From Ignavibacteria bacterium (GTDB lineage Bacteria; Bacteroidota; Ignavibacteria; Tepidaquicellales; Tepidaquicellaceae): 64,000 nt of DNA. The notes below the pieces were generated by a model that worked only from the letters and a program-made list of their open reading frames with translations, made no database searches and had not been told where the DNA came from. Position numbers and translations under genes: made by a program. Below are positions 16,884 through 26,049 of the stretch, one piece after another (position 1 is the stretch's first letter; the number at the start of each line of letters is the position of its first letter). Location of the stretch: positions 124,001-188,000 of the forward strand of contig JBAZNU010000003.1 of the NCBI GenBank assembly GCA_041649015.1. Direction: 5' to 3'.

Positions 16884-18401
16884 TCAATACTCCGGATTCA
16901 CCATCACCTCATCCGCGAATATCCACTTCCTCGCCGTGTTCACCGCGAAAACCCTTATAAACCTTGCCTCTTCATCAATGTCAATCATCGCCACATCAAT
17001 CCAGCAGTCATAATAATCATAAGTATAATTATCAAATGTTATCACTGGCAGCTCTCTGAAATCATAACCGTCATTCGATAATGAAAACCGTACACTTCCG
17101 GGTAGAAATACCTCGTACGGTCTGTAATTTAAAAACCGTGCTCCAAGTGTTTTTATCCTCTGTACTGTTCCAAGGTCAATCGTTGCTATCAAATCGTTCT
17201 TGTCAAAACCAAGCCAGTTCTTATCGTATGTCGTCTCTGCTCCTAAAAGCCCGTCCGTCAGGTTTCCGCTTGAATTTTGTTCAGCAGGAGCAAACCCGTA
17301 TGTTACTTTACTCGATATTCCTTCATGTTTTAAATTACCCATAAAAGTTGCACCCAGCAGCTTCCATCTTCCTTTTCCGCTCTTCCAGTCCATGTAATCT
17401 TTGTAAGCGCTCCCCGCATATATCGGATGCCCTAAAGGATATTCCGAACCCGGCTTATCAAGTATCCCGCATACCGCAAAACTTATTATCTCATCTACCC
17501 CTGCCTTGGTATGTCCTGCTAATTGTGATAAAAATCTCGGCAGTGGCGCAGGTATCAAAGCAGAGTTTCGTACGTTTAATTCTTTCTCCCAGGTGAAGAT
17601 TTCACTGTTCGCCCAGAATGCAATGTTATTTGTATTGTGCATTTCTCTTAATCTTGCAAAGTTCTCTTTCATTTTTGGCAGCGGCAGTTTTTCTACTACA
17701 CAGCCAATCTCATCCTGATAAGCAATTATATCTACATTCAATTTCGAAATCTGTGCTGAAAATAAACGCTCTGAAAAATCAACTGAACGTATTCCATACG
17801 GCGAAACCATTATCTTCGCACCGGGTGTTAAACTCCTTGCCTCAGCACTTAACCTGTTCGTTATATTTACATGCTCTTGCGATAAATACGGTACTATCAC
17901 GCCTTCACAGGGATAGTACCATCCGTAAAATGATTTATGTTTTGAATAAAGCCCCGCAGTCTCCCGCAATATTTTTAATTGTGTCTCCAGAATTTCCTGC
18001 GTTAGTATATTGTCATCCTGATTAACCGCCCAGCCGGTACTCATAAATACTTTTAAGTTGTGCTCGTCCGCTGCATTCATCACCGCATCTATTGGACTCT
18101 CTCTCCCCGATGTGTATGCTGGCGGCATGAATGTTGAAGGGTAAAAAGATTTTCTTTCATTAGCGGCATACATTATAACGATATACTCCATTCCCATTTC
18201 CGATAGCTCTTTAATCTTCAATCTCCAGAGTTCCGGCGACGTCATATCAATACCCGCAGGATTCATATATTTATTCCTTTCGTCCTGATACGCAAAATTT
18301 ATCCACGTACCCCTAACGCTCTTTATCGGATTCTCCGCCTGCCCTTTGCTGATTATTGGAAAAAGCAAAATCACCAAAATAACTGCTTTTAAAATCTTCA
18401 T
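16884..18401 (-). CDS. Secreted DUF4434 putative glycosidase with C-terminal discoidin-like domain
   Basis: A 505-residue protein with a signal peptide (to about residue 20, ISKGQ). The DUF4434 TIM-barrel-like domain spans about residues 25-330 (VRGTWINFAYQDERNKYMNP; YYPCEGVIVPYLSQEH with an acidic residue where these barrels carry a catalytic Glu). The last 150 residues resemble an F5/8 (discoidin) carbohydrate-binding module (TIDLGTVQRIKTLGARFL; RFIRVFAVN). Likely a polysaccharide-active extracytoplasmic enzyme; no substrate is shown. No T9SS sorting domain is present. Confidence 0.75.
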   Translation of the reverse strand: MKILKAVILVILLFPIISKGQAENPIKSVRGTWINFAYQDERNKYMNPAGIDMTSPELWRLKIKELSEMGMEYIVIMYAANERKSFYPSTFMPPAYTSGRESPIDAVMNAADEHNLKVFMSTGWAVNQDDNILTQEILETQLKILRETAGLYSKHKSFYGWYYPCEGVIVPYLSQEHVNITNRLSAEARSLTPGAKIMVSPYGIRSVDFSERLFSAQISKLNVDIIAYQDEIGCVVEKLPLPKMKENFARLREMHNTNNIAFWANSEIFTWEKELNVRNSALIPAPLPRFLSQLAGHTKAGVDEIISFAVCGILDKPGSEYPLGHPIYAGSAYKDYMDWKSGKGRWKLLGATFMGNLKHEGISSKVTYGFAPAEQNSSGNLTDGLLGAETTYDKNWLGFDKNDLIATIDLGTVQRIKTLGARFLNYRPYEVFLPGSVRFSLSNDGYDFRELPVITFDNYTYDYYDCWIDVAMIDIDEEARFIRVFAVNTARKWIFADEVMVNPEY

Positions 18402-18832
18402 ATCTGTATTATTAAAATATCATTAATTAATATTCATTAAATTAATCTCATTAATAAAATCTAAAAATTATCCCTTCCCAATTTAAAATTATTAATCAAA
18501 ATTCATTAATGAAACTCAATAATAATATTCATTTAATCGCCCTTCTTAAAAATTCCGCAATGGCTGTACTCAAATAATTCGCGATGATATCATTGCCATA
18601 AATCTCCCTTGTGTCTCTCCCTCCATAATTTCCAATTTATACATTTCATATTATGGATAGTATTTCCACTCCTGCTTCCTTATATCCTTGTAAATATCAT
18701 ATTTTTCGTATGCCTGCGATATGCCTGCGATATGCCTGCGATATGTCTGCGTTATGCCTGCGATATGCCTGCGATATATTTATATTGCGTTTTATCTCCA
18801 AAATCACCATATTTAATCAAAAATCAAATACT
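18402..18832. other. 431-bp divergent spacer with an 11-bp tandem array
   Basis: Between the DUF4434 gene (minus) and the gene at 18833 (plus). The left half is very AT-rich with repeated CATTAAT/ATTAATCTCATTAAT words; the right half carries the 18710-18775 array. Long open frames run through the array only because 11-bp units shift frame every copy without creating stops, so I do not call them genes. Confidence 0.55.
18710..18775. repeat. Tandem array of six 11-bp units (ATGCCTGCGAT)
   Basis: Six contiguous 11-bp units at 18710, 18721, 18732, 18743, 18754 and 18765. Five are identical ATGCCTGCGAT; the fourth is ATGTCTGCGTT. The array ends 57 bp before the start of the downstream gene. The 11-bp period is close to one helical turn, and not a multiple of three. 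Confidence 0.95.
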
Positions 18833-19531
18833 ATGGCAGTTAATAAGAAACAAGTCCTCGGAAAACCAACAGGCAGAGTTGGTGATGTCGTTTATCGCAA
18901 TGTTAACGGCAAAACCGTCATCTCGGAATACGTAAAAACCATCAAAATCTCAAAATCAAAAAATTGTGTCAGCAATCGTAGCCGATTTGCTGTCTGCACC
19001 GATTTTGCCGTTGCCGCCTCTTCCGTTAATCCCATAAATAAAATATGGAAATATTCAAACGCTCTCGGAAGAAGCGCCTATACTAAACTGATTAAAGCAA
19101 ACATAAAATCAGTCGATGACAGTAAGCCCTCTTCTGCATCAACCATTACCCCTCAGGGCGGTATAGACCTTTCTCTTTATAATGTTGCTGTTAGCAATAA
19201 TTCCATTACCGTCGAATACAAAATCAACCGCGTCGCAGCCTCCGGACTTCTGCCGCCTTACACTTGCACTTTTCTCGCATTTTGTTTTGATAAAAGGTCT
19301 GATAATCTTGAAATAGAAGATGATTATTTTTCCATAACCGCAAACATTCCAAACGAATCAGGTGGGAGCACCGACTCCGTTTCATTCAATATAAATGATT
19401 ATACAAAAAACTGTATCAATAGTTTTAAAAAAGCCCGCATCTATTTTGCCGCCGTAAAACCAAACGCTGGCTCCTCTAATGCGGAGTGGTCATCAACATC
19501 TTATAGCGAAATTGATTTACCCGTAATATAA
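18833..19531 (+). CDS. Hypothetical protein, possibly DUF6266-like
   Basis: A 232-residue protein without signal peptide or membrane segment. The start at 18833 gives the N-terminus GKPTGRVGDVVYRNVNGKTV, which recalls the Gly-rich opening of DUF6266 proteins; the frame is open upstream through the 11-bp array but that is not protein-like. The rest is Ser/Thr/Asn-rich and apparently beta-rich (YNVAVSNNSITVEYKINR), with a central tract about residues 120-220 resembling a beta-sandwich. It stands alone, 60 bp before the symporter gene. No function can be proposed. Confidence 0.6.
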   Translation: MAVNKKQVLGKPTGRVGDVVYRNVNGKTVISEYVKTIKISKSKNCVSNRSRFAVCTDFAVAASSVNPINKIWKYSNALGRSAYTKLIKANIKSVDDSKPSSASTITPQGGIDLSLYNVAVSNNSITVEYKINRVAASGLLPPYTCTFLAFCFDKRSDNLEIEDDYFSITANIPNESGGSTDSVSFNINDYTKNCINSFKKARIYFAAVKPNAGSSNAEWSSTSYSEIDLPVI

Positions 19532-19591
19532 TCCATTTGCAATTGAAATTATTGCATAATTTTATAATCATAGCGGATATTATTTTGCCTT

Positions 19592-21091
19592 ATGAAGAAA
19601 TTTAAGATTAAGATTCACAATCAGATTCTGCTTGGTCTCATTCTTGGCGCCGTCTTTGGCTCCATCTTTCACATGAGCTCAAGCGATATTGAAGTCGTCT
19701 CAAAAGCTGGTATCGAAAAGGTTAAAGGTTTTTCTGAAGTTAAATTTCTTCTTGGCGATTCTGTGCTCAGCTCTTTCGACTCAAACTCTCAGCTTGCAAT
19801 CATCAAGTATTCAAAATCATTCACAGATAAAAAACTCAAAGAACAGGTTAAAGTTAAAATCACTACTTTCGATAATCAGGAAAAAGTTTTTACCGAAGTC
19901 CGCGAAATCACAAAGTCTAAAACCCTCGGCGCTCTTATAAAGCCTGTCGGTGATATCTTTGTCCGCCTGCTTAATATGATTGCCGTTCCGCTCGTCTTTG
20001 CATCACTGCTTGTTGGTGCCGCATCTCTTTCCGACCTGAAAAACGTCGCACGTATCGGCGGCAAGACGGTTCTACTGTTTATGTTCACAACTGTTATTGC
20101 AATCACAACAGGTCTTTTGTTTGCAAATATTTTTCAGCCGGGCAATTTTATGCCGCCTGAAACAAAAACTATGCTCCTCCAGACTTTCAGCGACGAAGCA
20201 TCGTCAAAAGTTCAGCAGGAAGTTTCGGTAAATATAGTTGACTTCTTCGTTAATATCGTCCCGCGGAATCCGTTCAAAGCCATCGCTGACGGTGATTTCC
20301 TGCAGGTGGTCTTCTTTGCTATTCTAACGGGAATATTCTTAACGCAGATTCCTAAAGATAAATCAAAAACCATTATCAATTTCTTCGATGGTCTCAGCAG
20401 CGCTATGATTCTTCTTGTTGAAAAGGTTATGCTCATAGCTCCGTTCGCTGTCTTTGCCTTGATATCGGCTACTGTCGCGGAGTTCGGCTTCAACATACTT
20501 CAAACCCTGCTTATGTACGTTGTTACTGTAGCATCAGGGCTTCTGTTTTTAATGATATTTGTTTACCCGACTCTCTTAAAAACTATCGCTCGGCAAAAAG
20601 TCCTGCCTATTTATAAAGCCCTGCGGCAGGTCATGATTGTTGCATTTTCAACCAGTTCCTCTGCTGCCACGCTTCCTCTCGAAATGGAAGTTGCTGAAAA
20701 GAAGCTCGGCGTCTCGAATAAAATTGCCAGCTTTGTACTGCCTCTCGGAGCTACTATAAATATGGATGGTACTGCATTATATCAGGCGGTCGCAGCAATG
20801 TTTATCGCTCAGGTGTACGGCATAGAAATGGACTTAACTAAACAAATCACAATTGTTATCACAGCCGTCCTTGCATCAATAGGCACAGCACCCGTTCCCG
20901 GCGTTGGACTGATTATGCTAATCATAGTTCTGCGCTCTGTCGGTATTCCCGAAGAAGGCATTGCCCTTATTCTCGGTGTTGACCGCGTTCTCGATATGGC
21001 TCGCACTATCCCGAACGTTGTCTCCGACTCATTCACGGCAGTTACCGTTGCAAAGAGCGAAGGCGAACTCGGCAAAATGCATTCGGACTAA
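19592..21091 (+). CDS. Dicarboxylate/amino acid:cation symporter (DAACS family) with N-terminal loop insertion
   Basis: A 499-residue Na+ or H+ coupled transporter of the GltP/GltT family. Hallmarks: the serine-rich hairpin AFSTSSSAATLPLEME, the NMDGTALYQAVAAMFIAQ block of TM7 and the GVDRVLDMARTIPNVVSDS stretch of TM8 (Asp/Arg substrate contacts). The substrate is probably glutamate, aspartate or a C4-dicarboxylate. Odd feature: between TM1 and the next family-conserved region (ALIKPVGDIFVRLL) lie about 85 hydrophilic residues (about 28-112), longer than the usual short loop and presumably periplasmic. Confidence 0.92.
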   Translation: MKKFKIKIHNQILLGLILGAVFGSIFHMSSSDIEVVSKAGIEKVKGFSEVKFLLGDSVLSSFDSNSQLAIIKYSKSFTDKKLKEQVKVKITTFDNQEKVFTEVREITKSKTLGALIKPVGDIFVRLLNMIAVPLVFASLLVGAASLSDLKNVARIGGKTVLLFMFTTVIAITTGLLFANIFQPGNFMPPETKTMLLQTFSDEASSKVQQEVSVNIVDFFVNIVPRNPFKAIADGDFLQVVFFAILTGIFLTQIPKDKSKTIINFFDGLSSAMILLVEKVMLIAPFAVFALISATVAEFGFNILQTLLMYVVTVASGLLFLMIFVYPTLLKTIARQKVLPIYKALRQVMIVAFSTSSSAATLPLEMEVAEKKLGVSNKIASFVLPLGATINMDGTALYQAVAAMFIAQVYGIEMDLTKQITIVITAVLASIGTAPVPGVGLIMLIIVLRSVGIPEEGIALILGVDRVLDMARTIPNVVSDSFTAVTVAKSEGELGKMHSD

Positions 21092-21155
21092 TGATTTCTT
21101 CCTTTAAAAACATGTTTCCTATTGCTATTTTTGTATAAATCATCTCATTAATAAT

Positions 21156-22580
21156 ATGATAAGCATTAAAGACGTAAATCCAAATCTTATTGAAGCTCAA
21201 TATGCCGTTAGAGGTAAGATAGTTATAAGAGCACAGGAACTCGAAAACCAGGGAAAGAAAATTATTTATTGCAACATCGGAAACCCGCAGGCACTTAAAC
21301 AAAAGCCAATAACCTTTATAAGGCAGGTGCTGTCTTTGCTTGAGTATCCTGACTTGATAGATAATAAAGATGCCGCAAAAATCTTTCCTTCAGATGTTAT
21401 TGAAAGAGCAAAATATATTATGCAGAAGAATCCCACGGGTACAGGTGCTTACACCCAGAGTGCAGGCGTTCCTTTTATCCGTGAAGCAATCGCAAACTTT
21501 ATCTCCCAAAGAGATGGTATCCCCGCGGATAAAGATAAAATAATGCTTACCGACGGTGCAAGTAAGGGTGTTCAGGCTGCTCTCACTCTCTTGCTTAAGA
21601 ACTCTAACGACGGCGTCATGATTCCAATACCCCAGTATCCTTTGTACAGTGCGACTATCGCTCTTTATGGTGCTAAACAAATCGGTTACTTTCTCGATGA
21701 AAAGAATTCTTGGCAGTTAAATGAAAGCGAACTCGAAAAAAGCTACAGCAAAGCAAAACAAGAAGGTATAAATCCCGTTGCTCTTGCTGTCATAAACCCG
21801 GGAAACCCAACAGGCGCAGTTCTTTCCAAAGATAACATGGAAATGATTGTCCGTTTTGCTAAAGCTAAAAACCTCGTATTGCTTGCAGACGAAGTCTATC
21901 AGGAAAACGTTTATATCAAAGGTCTTGAGTTTACTTCCTTTGCGAAAGTAATGCACAGCATGAACGAAAAAGAGGTAACTCTATTCAGTTTCCATTCGGT
22001 CTCTAAAGGTTTTCTCGGTGAATGCGGTCATCGCGGCGGATATTTTGAAGTTAGAAATATTCCCGATGATGTGTTTGCACATCTTGTTAAGCTTCTGTCT
22101 ATAGGGCTTTGCTCAAACGTTGACGGTCAGATCGTCACTTACTTAATGGTGGCTCCTCCTAAAAAGGGCGAACCAAGCTTTAACCTTTATATTAAAGAGC
22201 GTGATGGCATTCTTAAAGAACTCAAAGAGAAGGCTGAAATTCTCGGCAAAGGTTTAAATCAGATTGATGGAATGACATGCGAAATCCCTCAGGGTGCAAT
22301 GTATGCATTCGTTAGGTTCGAACTGCCGCACAGCAAATCTGTTGATGTTAATAAGATGTCAGAAGAAGAAAGAGTTGCTTACGATTCCAAACGCGATTCA
22401 GATTACTGTTTTGCACTCCTCGAAGAAACAGGTATCTGCGTTGTACCTGGTTCTGGCTTCGGTCAGCTGCCATCTACAATGCACTTCAGAACAACATTCT
22501 TGCCGCCAAGAGAAGATATTCAGGCTCTTGTTGATAAAGTCAAGAACTTTCACGTTAATTATGTAAGGAATATTAGTTGA
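21156..22580 (+). CDS. Pyridoxal-phosphate aminotransferase, alanine aminotransferase-like
   Basis: A 474-residue fold-type I class I/II aminotransferase. The N-terminus (NPNLIEAQYAVRGKIVIRAQ) and the GNPQALKQKPITFIRQV segment match the eukaryote-like alanine aminotransferase group. Substrate/PLP motifs: GASKGVQAAL, NPGNPTGAV (cofactor Asn), LADEVYQENVY (Asp), and SVSKGFLGECGHRGGY with the Schiff-base Lys. The C-terminal Arg lies in FRTTFLPP. The expected reaction is pyruvate/alanine with glutamate/2-oxoglutarate. Preceded by the symporter gene; a strong terminator follows. Confidence 0.88.
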   Translation: MISIKDVNPNLIEAQYAVRGKIVIRAQELENQGKKIIYCNIGNPQALKQKPITFIRQVLSLLEYPDLIDNKDAAKIFPSDVIERAKYIMQKNPTGTGAYTQSAGVPFIREAIANFISQRDGIPADKDKIMLTDGASKGVQAALTLLLKNSNDGVMIPIPQYPLYSATIALYGAKQIGYFLDEKNSWQLNESELEKSYSKAKQEGINPVALAVINPGNPTGAVLSKDNMEMIVRFAKAKNLVLLADEVYQENVYIKGLEFTSFAKVMHSMNEKEVTLFSFHSVSKGFLGECGHRGGYFEVRNIPDDVFAHLVKLLSIGLCSNVDGQIVTYLMVAPPKKGEPSFNLYIKERDGILKELKEKAEILGKGLNQIDGMTCEIPQGAMYAFVRFELPHSKSVDVNKMSEEERVAYDSKRDSDYCFALLEETGICVVPGSGFGQLPSTMHFRTTFLPPREDIQALVDKVKNFHVNYVRNIS

Positions 22581-22685
22581 TATAACAGCACTTTAATAGT
22601 GTGATAATTTTTGGTATAGAACAATTTTTGAAAAATAAGTAATTTATATCTGTTGTTTTTCATTTTTATTGTTCTCCTCCTTATT

Positions 22686-22723
22686 GACAGATGCGTTCCT
22701 CCTTAATGCATCTGTCTTTTTTT
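22686..22723 (+). terminator. Intrinsic terminator downstream of the aminotransferase gene
   Basis: Perfect 9-bp arms GACAGATGC (22686-22694) and GCATCTGTC (22708-22716), extendable with a GU and an AU pair, are followed directly by seven Ts. Confidence 0.88.
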
Positions 22724-22756
22724 ATGCCCAAAATTGTGTTCTGTTTCTAAGGTAAC

Positions 22757-22774
22757 GCAAGCATCAATGCTTGC
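22757..22774. repeat. Small inverted repeat between convergent genes
   Basis: GCAAGCAT and ATGCTTGC are perfect 8-bp arms around CA. There is no T-run on the side that would terminate the minus-strand gene, so a terminator role is unproven. Confidence 0.4.
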
Positions 22775-22790
22775 AACAATTTAAATATAC

Positions 22791-23348
22791 TTATAGCTCT
22801 ACCCTATGCACCTCTTCAAAATAAGACCCCTTGCTCGTCAGCGTACTCTTCATCAGGCAAACATTGTTAACAGTAAACTTTTCGTTTTCGCATTCAATCA
22901 TCATATCTCTCATATGTATTCTCTCATTCTTTCTTACTCTGCCTAAAGTTATATGCGGTACAAACTTCTTACTCTGTTCAAATCCCAATTTATACATTAT
23001 CTCATCAATCGCTTTGCTAAGCTCGTATGACTTTCTCTCTTTATCTCTTACATCCAGAAATACTACTCTCGGATTTCTTAAATCAGGAAATGCTGATACT
23101 CTGTCAAACTCAAACTCTATCCTCCCAATATTCATGCTTCTGATATTATCAAGTTCTTGTATTATAATATTCTTCAAACCGTCTTTTATATCTCCGATGA
23201 AGAACAATGTTATATGATATTTATCTTCTGCTTCCCATTTTATCTTCTCGGTTTTATCAGTATCCATTGTGCTTCTCAGTTCATCTTTGTATTTCTTAAC
23301 AAGCTTTTGTGTACCTTTTTCCAGATTCAAAGATATAAATACCCTCAT
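22791..23348 (-). CDS. thpR: RNA 2',3'-cyclic phosphodiesterase ThpR (2H family)
   Basis: A 185-residue 2H phosphoesterase. Two HxTx motifs, HITL in KYHITLFFIGD (about residue 50) and HITL in VPHITLGRVR (about residue 132), form the active site. MRVFISLNLEK at the N-terminus is typical for this family, formerly named 2'-5' RNA ligase. It hydrolyses 2',3'-cyclic phosphate RNA ends. It is convergent with the aminotransferase gene and divergent from the T9SS cargo gene. Confidence 0.9.
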   Translation of the reverse strand: MRVFISLNLEKGTQKLVKKYKDELRSTMDTDKTEKIKWEAEDKYHITLFFIGDIKDGLKNIIIQELDNIRSMNIGRIEFEFDRVSAFPDLRNPRVVFLDVRDKERKSYELSKAIDEIMYKLGFEQSKKFVPHITLGRVRKNERIHMRDMMIECENEKFTVNNVCLMKSTLTSKGSYFEEVHRVEL

Positions 23349-23674
23349 AACACTCCACTATAATTTTAATTTATTGATAAAATAAGACACCTATTAATCT
23401 AAAATTTATGATCTTCTAAATCAGTGCAAAATCTCATATTAATCTGTTGGATATCCCGTTTCAAAAGATTTTAACTATTTTTAAATACGATTTTATTGTT
23501 CTTTATATTACTCTTTTGGCTATAATATACCTATATTGCTATCTGGAGTGAATAGATTTATATTCCTAATCTTAACAAAAATTAATTTAGTATTAAATTA
23601 AGTCTTTGTTTTCTGACGAATTTATATTTTGAATTGATTTGTACTCTTTTTTAAAATAACTTATTAAAATTATC
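23349..23674. other. 326-bp divergent AT-rich spacer
   Basis: Between thpR and the T9SS cargo gene. It must contain promoters for both, since they diverge. It is strongly AT-rich with several TTTG words but no pair of boxes I would call. No gene or repeat is seen. Confidence 0.4.
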
Positions 23675-24595
23675 ATGAAATTTTTAAGCAAAACTTTTTT
23701 AAGCACGACAATCTTATTCTTATTTATTCTCGTTTCATCAGATTTATTTGCTCAAACGCCTCAATATTATAATTTTACAGGTGCAGGTACAAGTAATAAT
23801 TCTTTCCCGTTTGCTCAGACACCAGGTAAAGCAGTTCAATGGGTCTTTTATCCGGGGGATTTTACTCAACCATCGCCACTACCGGCGGGGAAGATGATAA
23901 CAACAATCTATTTTGAAACAAGCACTACAGGTACAGGAAGCCGCACGTATACTGATCTTGTAGTGATGATGAAACAAGATACAATCACAAGTTTTCCACT
24001 CGGTACTTTCTATTCACCGCTTGATACAGTTTATTATGAACAATCTGCAACGCTTACATTTACCGCAAACACCTGGTTTTCAATAACACTTGAAAAACCA
24101 TTTGTATATGATCCTACTAAAAGCTTGATTGTTTTTGTCGGTCAATGCGGCGGTTCAGGTACTGGAGGAAATATCTGGCAGCTGGACATTGCCCTTAATA
24201 GAAGAAACTGGTCCGTAGGAGGTTGTCCGTTTGTTCCTTATGTTGGATCTACTCCAAATTCAGCTGCTGCTAATTTCGGAGTTGATGTTACCGAAGCTAC
24301 TTCGGTTACCCAAATATCCGCGGAAATTCCTTCAGAATATAAACTTTCTCAAAATTTCCCAAATCCGTTTAATCCCGTTACCAGTATTAACTTCTCCATG
24401 CCTAAATCTGGTATGGTCAACCTAACAGTTTATGATGCTATGGGGAGAAGGATATCGGAACTGGTAAACGGTTATCATAATGCTGGAGAATATAAGATCA
24501 ACTTTGATGCATCAGCACTCGTGTCAGGAACATACTTTTACAAAATGACTGCTGAGAATTTCGTTGCATCAAAAAGAATGATTCTTCTAAAATAA
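23675..24595 (+). CDS. T9SS type A sorting domain-containing secreted protein
   Basis: A 306-residue secreted protein. The signal peptide ends near DLFAQ (about residue 26). The central beta-rich domain of about 190 residues (TIYFETSTTGTGSRTYTDLV; FSITLEKPFVYDP) resembles extracellular sandwich domains without recognisable catalytic residues. The last 80 residues are a type A sorting domain: FPNPFNPVTSINFSMPKSG, LTVYDAMGRRI, YKINFDASALVSGTYFYKM, KRMILLK. It should be exported through the outer membrane by the type IX system and anchored or released. Stand-alone gene with its own terminator. Confidence 0.85.
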   Translation: MKFLSKTFLSTTILFLFILVSSDLFAQTPQYYNFTGAGTSNNSFPFAQTPGKAVQWVFYPGDFTQPSPLPAGKMITTIYFETSTTGTGSRTYTDLVVMMKQDTITSFPLGTFYSPLDTVYYEQSATLTFTANTWFSITLEKPFVYDPTKSLIVFVGQCGGSGTGGNIWQLDIALNRRNWSVGGCPFVPYVGSTPNSAAANFGVDVTEATSVTQISAEIPSEYKLSQNFPNPFNPVTSINFSMPKSGMVNLTVYDAMGRRISELVNGYHNAGEYKINFDASALVSGTYFYKMTAENFVASKRMILLK

Positions 24596-24666
24596 GCCGT
24601 TGCTTCGTTATGATTGCTTTTGCTAATAAATGGAAAAGCAGAAAATAAATTATAATAAATATTAAG

Positions 24667-24713
24667 AGAGTTCATATAACCGATTCTGTCGCTTATATGA
24701 ACTCTTTGATTTT
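24667..24713 (+). terminator. Intrinsic terminator after the T9SS cargo gene
   Basis: Perfect 13-bp arms AGAGTTCATATAA (24667-24679) and TTATATGAACTCT (24693-24705), followed by TTGATTTT. The stem is long; the T-tract is interrupted. Confidence 0.75.
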
Positions 24714-24813
24714 ACATCTATAATCTTTCTGAAATTTGTCACCTGTTTTTAAATTGAAAAACCTTTTTTAAATTAGTAATATGCTTAATTATTGAAAATG
24801 TAAATATGGCATA

Positions 24814-25608
24814 TTGAACGAATCAGAAAAACTGCTTGCAGATAAGTTTATAGAGTTTGTGAACGTTGTCAGAAGATTAAGAAAAGAATGCCCCTGGGAC
24901 ATTGAACAAACACACAAAAGTCTTCGCCGCTGCCTTCTCGAAGAGTCTTACGAGGTTATTGAAGCTATTGATAATAGTGATATGACCGAACTTAGAAAGG
25001 AACTCGGCGATTTAATGCTGCAGGTTATTTTCCACGGTATTATGGCTGAAGAAACAAACGATTTTAATCTAATACAGGTTATTGAACAAGAAACAGCTAA
25101 ACTGATTTACAGACACCCTCACGTTTTTGGTGACGCTGTTATCACAAACAGCGATGATGTTAAAACCAACTGGGAAAAACTGAAAAAACATGAAGGACGT
25201 AACTCTGTTCTTGACGGCATTCCAAAAGAACTGCCCGCTCTGTTTCGTGCATACAGGGTTCAAGAAAAAGCTGCTAAAGTTGGTTTCGACTGGAAAGACG
25301 TAAAGCCTGTTTACGATAAAATTCTCGAAGAAATAAACGAACTAAAACATAATATTGTGCATCATATATCACAGGATAAAATTGAGGATGAATTCGGAGA
25401 TGTGTTGTTTTCAATCGTTAACTATGCCAGATTCCTTAAAATAAACCCCGAAGATGCTTTAAGAAAGACTATAGAAAAATTTATGTATAGGTTTCAAAAG
25501 ATTGAAGAGTATGCTAAGACAAACGACCTTGAACTCGACCATATGACGTTTGAGGAAATGGATGAAGTATGGGTTAAAGTTAAAAACAATAGCAAGAACA
25601 ATTTATAA
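24814..25608 (+). CDS. mazG: Nucleoside triphosphate pyrophosphohydrolase MazG
   Basis: A 264-residue full-length, two-domain MazG. Each half has the EExxE-type metal site: EESYEVIEAID plus ELGDLMLQVIFH, then KILEEINELKHN plus EDEFGDVLFSIVNYARFL. CPWDIEQTHKSLRRCLLEE and DGIPKELPALFRAYRVQEKA are diagnostic. It clears non-canonical NTPs to NMPs. The start is TTG at 24814; a TGA at 24793 closes the frame upstream with no ATG between. The ATG at 24806 is out of frame and opens only a 3-codon reading. The Nudix gene follows immediately. Confidence 0.95.
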   Translation: MNESEKLLADKFIEFVNVVRRLRKECPWDIEQTHKSLRRCLLEESYEVIEAIDNSDMTELRKELGDLMLQVIFHGIMAEETNDFNLIQVIEQETAKLIYRHPHVFGDAVITNSDDVKTNWEKLKKHEGRNSVLDGIPKELPALFRAYRVQEKAAKVGFDWKDVKPVYDKILEEINELKHNIVHHISQDKIEDEFGDVLFSIVNYARFLKINPEDALRKTIEKFMYRFQKIEEYAKTNDLELDHMTFEEMDEVWVKVKNNSKNNL

Positions 25609-26049
25609 ATGATAACCAAGAACAATCATTCTGTAGGTATTATTCTGTTTCATAGGTTTCCTCGGAAGGTCATGTACCTTTTATTGAAGCAGCATCAAGG
25701 TCATTGGGGATTTCCTAAAGGTCATATAGAAAAAGGTGAGAGAATAATCGATACCGCTGTAAGGGAACTGAGGGAGGAAACAGGAATTAAGAAAATAGTA
25801 TTTGTTAAAAAGAAAATTCTTCTCAGAGATAAATATTCTTTCAAGAACGGGAAATCTAAAGTAAATAAAAATGTTGATTATTATGTGGCCGAATCTCTCG
25901 TTGATAAAGTCAGGATTGACGGCAAGGAAATTCTTAACTATAAATGGTTATCCGTAGAAAAAAGTTTTGAAAGACTTACTTTTAGCAAGTCAAGAAAAAT
26001 ATTGAAAAGAGCAAACAAAATAATTAATGAGTATATTTCAGATAAGTAA
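25609..26049 (+). CDS. Nudix hydrolase (diadenosine polyphosphate hydrolase-like)
   Basis: A 146-residue Nudix protein. The Nudix box runs from GHIEKGERIIDTAVRELREE to TGI (about residues 43-65), complete in the form Gx5Ex7REUxEExGU. HWGFPKGH before it fits the Ap4A hydrolase/MutT-like group. Its ATG abuts the mazG stop, suggesting a joint nucleotide-pool cleaning role. Its last 23 bp overlap the start of the PBP4 gene in another frame. Confidence 0.9.
   Translation: MITKNNHSVGIILFHRFPRKVMYLLLKQHQGHWGFPKGHIEKGERIIDTAVRELREETGIKKIVFVKKKILLRDKYSFKNGKSKVNKNVDYYVAESLVDKVRIDGKEILNYKWLSVEKSFERLTFSKSRKILKRANKIINEYISDK

Noticed and set aside
18710..18775. CRISPR array
   Set aside because: Units of 11 bp are contiguous without spacers, and no cas genes are present anywhere in the window.
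18609..18832. Open frames running through the 11-bp array, including one fused to the 18833 gene
   Set aside because: Open only because the 11-bp unit has no stop in these frames; residues are repeat-derived (MPAICLRYACD) and the family-like start is at 18833.
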